From Endocalyx cinctus (taxonomy: Eukaryota > Ascomycota > Sordariomycetes > Amphisphaeriales > Apiosporaceae): 64,000 nt of DNA. The stretch's first letter is position 1; every line of letters begins with the position of its first letter. Positions 57,305 through 64,000 of the stretch are shown piece after piece. The stretch is taken from positions 1-64,000 of the forward strand of contig BCKC01000012.1 in the NCBI GenBank assembly GCA_001600455.1. Direction: 5' to 3'. A model generated the notes under the pieces. It ran no database searches, was not told the DNA's origin, and saw only the letters and a program-made list of their open reading frames with translations. The translations under genes and the position numbers were made by a program.

Positions 57305-58456
57305 GGAGAGGACTATTGTTTTTTTTTTCTTAAAAAAAAAAAAAAAAAACTACATACCTACCCTATTCATCCATATGAGAAGTGTTGTGTAGATTCATTA
57401 CGAAGAGTACACGATGATGTTGATGCTGATTATTGTTTATTGTAATTATGGTTGGGTAGTTAGTTTTTGAAATAATGAATGGACGAAGAGACCATCTTGG
57501 GTCAGGATATATATAATTCAAACTAAGTAAAATTTGACAAGCACAGAAAAGTGCTTGATATCGCACTGATGATCTATCGCGTGCTGTGAAAGATGCCCTT
57601 CCCTCGAAGATAGTTATATTGAAGAGCCCGATAATTTGCACACTTACCGTGCTCATATATCAGTTTGCGTGCAGCCTTATTCTGAGGAAGCCACCACAGT
57701 TCCAAATGTGCCTGAGGCAGGTCATCTACAAGTATGACTCATCCTAAGTCATCAGGCTGGAGGCTAAAGGTCCAGTAGTGATGGCAATTTGCTTATAGAG
57801 AATTACCACAAGGCAGGCGCTGTTGTACTAAGCGATGGGTCATCTCGCAGCCTATTCAAATGATAATAGGTAGTAAGCTCATCTACGTAGTCGGCGATGT
57901 CTACTATGCCACGCACTTACATTCCTGCTTCCTGAAGCGGCAAATACTATCCATCTCAGCTTATACATGATGAGTACACCAACCGAGAATGGGCATGAGC
58001 ATATTAATAGTCCGTGGACGCATATCTTGGCACCAGCAAATAAGTCAACAAAAGCAGCTCATTTGAGTTTAAAATATGGTTGATTGACGATGAACTATGA
58101 TCCCGACCGAAGAGAGCATGCGTAATAAACCACCATCTTTCTAGAAATGCAGAAATACCTAGGCGAGTTATATAAGGATGACGGGAATTCAGTCCACGAG
58201 ATCATCTTTAATAATCGTCTTCGAAAATCGCCAGCCGACGTTTCCTGCATTGTCAAAGCAATCAAGTTCTCCCTTATCCCTAGCCCGTCATAATCATCGT
58301 ATGTTTCTCGTTCAACCGCACTCAACTACCGACGTCGTCGCATAACGCAAATGTCCATTAAAAAAAAACACCCAGTTAAAAAACGCCGAATGATCAAATC
58401 TTCCGAAAGGTTACAAGTTTAAGATAGGAGGACAAAAGACGGAACGGGAAACAGGT
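57305..58456. other. Spacer between convergent genes
   Basis: Begins with T10-CTT-A18 (57319-57349) right after the stop codon. The rest is AT-rich with no supported gene. Confidence 0.6.
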
Positions 58457-59115
<659 letters not shown>

Positions 59116-59468
59116 TTACGGATTGCGGTGTAGGATTTGATTTGACTCAAGAGGGTGGATGCCTGCTGCTAACGAGTATTAAAGAGTGGTTAATTAATCA
59201 AAGAGATTCTCTTTAAATGATTTAAAAGAAGATGGAAAGATGGAGAGATTTTATTCTTACAGAATTTAATAGGAAAAGAAGAAAAGAAGGAAGAAAAAGG
59301 GAAAATACCTAGGTACCGAGTTAGAAGAAAGTCGGATGATGAATGGGGGGTGGAGAAGATTTAGGAGAGGTAAAAGAGTAGAAGAAGAAGAATGGAGAAG
59401 AAAGAAGCAGGGCAGGTTTGAATGTACAAGTACAGGGTAGCGTTCTGCGGTTTGAGTTTATTTGATTG

Positions 59469-59499
59469 TTCCAGTTCCAGTTCCAGTTCCAGTTCCAGT
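59469..59499. repeat. Hexamer tandem repeat (TTCCAG)
   Basis: Five copies of TTCCAG upstream of ATG8. Confidence 0.85.
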
Positions 59500-59569
59500 T
59501 CTTTTACTAATTCATTAACGAGGCTTACGTGGGGTAACCTATTTATTACCTGCCTGCCTGCTGCCTAAG

Positions 59570-59615
59570 TATACTTACTTAAGTACCTACGTAAGTACCT
59601 ACCTAGGTAAGTATT
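59570..59615. repeat. CCTAGGTA palindromic repeat cluster
   Basis: Overlapping AAGTACCTACGTAAGTACCT and TACCTAGGTAAGTA units; the same family as at 5231-5276 and 32681-32737. Confidence 0.75.
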
Positions 59616-61736
59616 ACGGTATCGCAGCGTATTATACAGCGTATTACGAGTTACCTTTCAGTGGCTTAGGCAGTAGTGTAGTAGGTAGGTAATATCAGTT
59701 AAGACCTGAGACCCAAGACCCAAGACCCGTGGACCCAAGACCTGTAATGATAATCACCTGGTACCTAGCAAGCGAGAATTAGGTACCTACTATATGTACT
59801 TAAGTATGTAATAATTCATGGATGTATGATAGGTAATGATCGATGACCAATGACATAATTCTTTACACTGTCCAGTACTACACCTAGGCTGCTAGGCTGC
59901 TAGGCTGCTAGGTTTCTAGGTATCTCTTTTAATTCAATATCCCCCCAAGTCTAATTTTAATCTTCATCAATATTTACATTACTTGGTATTTAGTATTATC
60001 AAGCATATTCCAACGTTATGTCCTTTATAAATAGAAGACTACCTAGGTACTTGTTTATATATCTTTAGAGGGAGGCCGAGAAATGTTTAAGTTAAGCTTC
60101 AAAGCAGGTGATTGAGGAGCGGGGCATTATCTACGCCCAATGACTCCCATTCCCCTTCGCCTTCCGATCTGCTGAGCTTGGTAATCCCGTGTGACCAATA
60201 ATAGTACAATGGATAACTGAGAGCGCTGATAAGCAAAGGAGATAAAGGTTACTATGGATAAGTTAAAGTCCAGTACTCCGTACTCCGTACTCCAAATTAC
60301 CGTACATACCAAAGTTCCTAGGAAAAATGGACAAAGCTCAATCCAATTCTTCTCTTTTGTCTACTTAGTCACATGATATAGTCATCTGAGAGGTTCCAAG
60401 GTTCCAAGGTCCAACCTTGGAAATGTCCTTTCATCTATCTCCAGGGCTATTCGCGGGTGATGATGGTTCCATCCCATCCATGGAAAAACATCACATTAGT
60501 AATACACCGATATTGTGCAATATAGAAACTTCCAGGTCAGCAAACCTTCCAAAGTACTTTTCCTAGGCAGCTGAGCAGCTAGGCTGCTAGGTAGGTCCCT
60601 GGAAAAGAAAATTTTATCTCTTACCTCGATGAATGCAATATACAGATAACACAACAAAAAGCCCCGTACTTATCTATTTCCTCGATAATTATATTCAAAC
60701 AAAGCGTATAAACAAAGCGCGTAAACAAAACCTACGAACAAAGCCGTTTCTCCTAGAATTATGTCCACGGGTCTATGTGCGATTTATACACCTTACCTTA
60801 GTCACGATGACGATGCTATCATACAGTAAGTACCTACTTAGCCTGCCAACCCGCCTAGTTCCCACCTCCAACCTTCAGGGCCATGCTACCTCCTGCAGGT
60901 ACGCGCTCGAGATTGAGATTGACGAGAGCATCGAACACAGTGTCAATATTCTAAAATTACCAATCGAGAGGAAGATCCGAAAAGAAGTTTCATGAGCTTA
61001 AGGACCTCCTTATCGGGACCAAGTCTTACCTTACACTAGGTCCACCGCCATGAAGTGATCTGTGCGAAGTAGTATACTCTCGTACGGCGTAGCTAGCGGT
61101 ATCGAGTTGAAGACTAAGTTTGATAGGATATAATCACTCGTGAGAAGCTTCGTGGCCTTCATTCTGAAGAGGAGTTCATGCCTCTGCTCAGTGCATATAT
61201 CTACATAAGTACTTAAGTATTAATTTCTATCCATGCAGCGGTGATCAAAACATCCTTCTCCTTTGAAGTCTCCTAACTTAATCAGATTAAGGAAGCTCTG
61301 AGTGAGGACCAGTATGTTACTAGCAAATTCAGCTCAAAGCTTAGGTAGTTAATGGCAATAGCTCGTTACTCAAATCTACATAGTAAATAGGTAGTATACC
61401 GTGTATTCATTGTCTACTTACCTAGGTAGGTATGCTCACGGTCTGAACTTACAGTTATGCGACTCCACATTCTAACCTAAGTCGTACCAATTCAACCTCT
61501 GTCCACTTGTCATTGCATTTTAGTCATGCGCCCAAATCTTCTGACGGCTAGAATCGAAGCTTAAGGAAGCGCTACGCTTGAAAATTACCCGAATGCCCCG
61601 AGAAGAAGGGGGCCAAGGGAGGGTTGATCAAATTATTCTTATTCCATCTGAACCTATTTTCGTGTTGAAACAATTAAAATGTTCATAGTAGCGGTAACAG
61701 TAGCGTCGGCACATCATTCTCCATTCTCGTCGTCAA

Positions 61737-63995
61737 TCAACGGATGACATCGCCTTCTTTATCGATCCCCTCACCCATCTCCAGAATATCACTTCCGGCC
61801 AAAACCCCGCTCCCCAGCGTCGTCGCTTTCCTTCCCGCCATCCAGACCTCGTGAAACTTGACGCTTTCGTCGCTGCTCGCCACCACGATGCACCCTTCCT
61901 CCGCCGTCCTGCTCTTCAGCCTCTCCTTCGTGCGGTAGATGTCGCTCGGCCCTCCGGGATACGCGATCGCGTACAGGGCCCGATGCTCCCCGCCCTCCCA
62001 AGGTATCGCCGCCACCTGTCTGCATTCGGGCCAGCTGAACACGGCGATCCGGTAAGGATGGTCCGGCTGAGGGTACCCGAACGTCGCCGCTATCTCCCGC
62101 CTCGTCGTGCTCCAGATCAGAGACGTCACCTGCGCCGATACCGATATGGTGGCGAGTGCTGCTCCCGACGTCGTGTGATAGAAGTGTATACATTTGTCGT
62201 TAGACCCACCACCGGTCGCCACCAGACCTTCCCGCCACGGGCAGAAGGCTATAGCTTTAACGGCGGCTAAGTGACGCCAACGGTGTCTCTCGGTACCCGA
62301 AGGGTAGTTCTTTACAGGAGTTGCGTAGGGGGATGCAGAGGGTAGACCGGGTGACGGAGTCTCGGCCCCCGAGCTGAAGGGGGGAGACGGCGTGCTACTA
62401 CTACCTGCGGATGATTTTGGAGGTGATGGATAACCATCTATACCGTTATTCTCGGCCCAAGAAGCCGTGGACGGCGATACGGGAGTTCCGGGGAGATCCG
62501 TCGTGACAACGCTTCCTTGCTTCGGCGCAACTATCCAGGGGAGTCCCATTTTGCCCTTACTTCTGGCATCCTTGTTGTTTTTGGGAGGATCGAGTATCTG
62601 CTCCACGTTGAAGAGGCAGCACAGATTATCGTTTCCGCCTGTCGCAAACTGCGCTCCGTTCGATGACTAGGCTAACCCGCAGACCTGCTGCGAATGTACT
62701 TTGATACGGGCGAGCAAGCTCATGGCACCCGACCAACTCTGCCGAGTCACTTCCTAGGGCTCCGGCCACTCAACAGAATAGTAGTACAGGTCGCCTACCT
62801 CATCCGCCACCAGTAGGTCTTCTGTCTGCACGGGAACTCCGGGATTGGAAGGATTGAGAGAGGGTCGGATCGTAACCACAGGTCGCCAGGAAATACACGA
62901 CACCGGAGCAAGCTGCTGAGTTTCGAACCGGGGTAGCAAACTGTCAAAGAGGGACATCAAACTGAGGGTGCCATTTGACCGTCCAAATGCGAGGATCGAC
63001 TTCCCTCCTTGCGTCGAAGAGAATGCTATAGAGGTTAACCAGGAGCCATCTTTGACGCCGGCATTCAGTAAGGTCACCCCCAAAGATTCGGACCAACCAT
63101 ATAACAAATTGCCTAATCCGACAGCGAGGGTGCTGCAGTTCCTGGAGTAGGCCATTATAGAGCAGTAAAAGTCATCCCGAAGACCTGGTGCATCTAACAC
63201 TCTATAGATGAGTTAGAGTGGTACAGATGTGGTGAGCTGTATAGCTTGAACTTACTTGAACGGTGCATTAGGCAGTACACGATGTCCTTTTTCAATTTCT
63301 GTTATTGTGAGTATTAATTTATTTTTTTTATTTCATTAAAAAAAGACGCGAATTGAAGGATAAATATAACAAATGAACTTACGGGGAATATGGTGGTCGT
63401 TTTCCCATTCAGTTCCGGTCCAAGTGGTCTTCGTGATACGTAACGAAGGTCTGCGTCTATAGCTGATCCTGCACCGCGGGAAAGTGGAATATCCGTCGAA
63501 ATCTAAAACACGCTGCACACGATTCATTCCCAACGCCGAAGCAAGTCGACCTTCGTGCTTCTCCTGCTCTTCCTCGGATTTGGGTCTAGATTCAGAGAAA
63601 GATGTGATATAAAGGGGCGCGTTTGTCCCAGAACCCACCAAACGGCCACGACCGGCTTCCACCACCACCACGCCGCTAGGAGCGATTCCGCCGACGGACC
63701 ATACGGCTCCATTGCTAACCTGCCGGTCACCAGGTTGAGAATGTAAAGTCAAGACGGTGCGTAGCCTTGGGTCCCCACTGTCGGTAGACCGAGATGCCCG
63801 TCGAGCAGCGATAGCGGCCCGGTCAAAAGCAGAACGCGTAGGTGTATGGAAACAGAAAGCGTCGGTTGCAGCCTCATCGGTTCTTAGAAGTCTCTCGGTA
63901 GCGGATAGCTCGTGCGGCTGTTTGTTACCGCGGAAGCGATCTGATAACGGCGTACGAAATGGAACGAAGCGGTCAGGCAAGGTAATAATAGGCAT
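61737..63995 (-). CDS. AMA1: Meiosis-type APC/C activator (AMA1/Cdc20 family) with two in-frame TAG codons
   Basis: A WD40 adaptor that recruits substrates to the anaphase-promoting complex; AMA1 members act in meiosis and ascospore formation. Exons 63995-63383, 63298-63256 and 63201-61737 join in frame to 706 codons. The start Met at 63995 (AAAACATG context) is five bases from the window end. N-terminus: a C-box-like DRFVPFRTP, then KQPHELSATERLLRTDEAA. WD40 blades: LRDDFYCSIMAYSRNCSTLA, GLGNLLYGW, SWLTSIAFSS, APVSCISWRP, ATGGNDNLCCLFNVEQIL, AAVKAIAFCPWREGLVATGG and VTSLIWSTTRREIAATFGY. The frame ends GDVIR: an Ile-Arg tail, the conserved APC/C-docking end. Two TAG codons interrupt it, at 62754-62756 (codon 368) and 62667-62669 (codon 397); the second replaces the conserved Trp of GLAWS. 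Because both ends are conserved, I annotate it as a coding gene likely recoded by A-to-I editing, with pseudogene as the alternative. Confidence 0.85.
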
Positions 63996-64000
63996 GTTTT

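Noticed and set aside
60633..60995. Plus-strand 120-codon frame
   Set aside because: AT-rich, Lys/Asn/Leu-biased, no domain; it overlaps repeat-bearing spacer.

Overview
The window starts with about 16 copies of CCCTAA (positions 1-95) reading inward, so it is the left end of a chromosome. Short introns with GTAAGT-like donors and CTAAC-like branch sites, a 119-residue Atg8, an HbrB/TORC2 protein, a LIM-domain-binding co-regulator and a fungal meiotic APC/C activator indicate a filamentous ascomycete (Pezizomycotina). Sordariomycetes is my inference, from the overall look and from a meiotic activator gene carrying TAG codons of the kind that A-to-I editing recodes in that class.

Region 1 (about 0.1-27 kb) is subtelomeric accessory DNA. 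It holds metabolic tailoring genes and transporters but no core synthase: a cytochrome P450 (one nonsense codon), a TesB-type acyl-CoA thioesterase (intact), a trans-enoyl-reductase-like MDR protein (broken), an MFS exporter (broken by a 280-bp insertion, a nonsense codon and a frameshift), a berberine-bridge FAD oxidase (intact), a second MDR reductase (intact), a Dal5-like MFS permease (intact, seven exons), a metal-dependent amidohydrolase (intact) and a 14-helix MFS transporter (intact). Three of the four genes within 10 kb of the telomere are dead, whereas all five between 14.5 and 27 kb are open. This looks like a decaying specialised-metabolism or catabolic neighbourhood.

Region 2 (about 26.8-30.7 kb) is a gene-poor, AT-rich stretch. 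Region 3 (30.7-64 kb) carries housekeeping-type genes separated by long AT-rich spacers: a secreted M28 aminopeptidase, HbrB-domain protein, LDB/PtaB-like co-regulator with a very long glutamine tract, an 81-residue small protein, a cytochrome-b5-domain protein, a DUF3712 membrane protein, an MpaB-type oxygenase, two GPI-type surface proteins, ATG8, and an AMA1/Cdc20-family APC/C activator whose start lies five bases from the window end.

The observation most worth pursuing is in that last gene. Its 706-codon frame keeps the C-box, the WD40 repeats and the terminal Ile-Arg tail, yet is interrupted by exactly two TAG codons, both where tryptophan is expected and both apparently in hairpin loops. 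This is the signature of stop codons that fungal A-to-I mRNA editing converts to Trp during sexual development. A GPI-protein gene at 56.1-57.3 kb has a similar in-frame TAG that could be bypassed by editing or by an alternative 3' splice site. All exon boundaries were derived by eye from reading frames, splice consensus and family resemblance.
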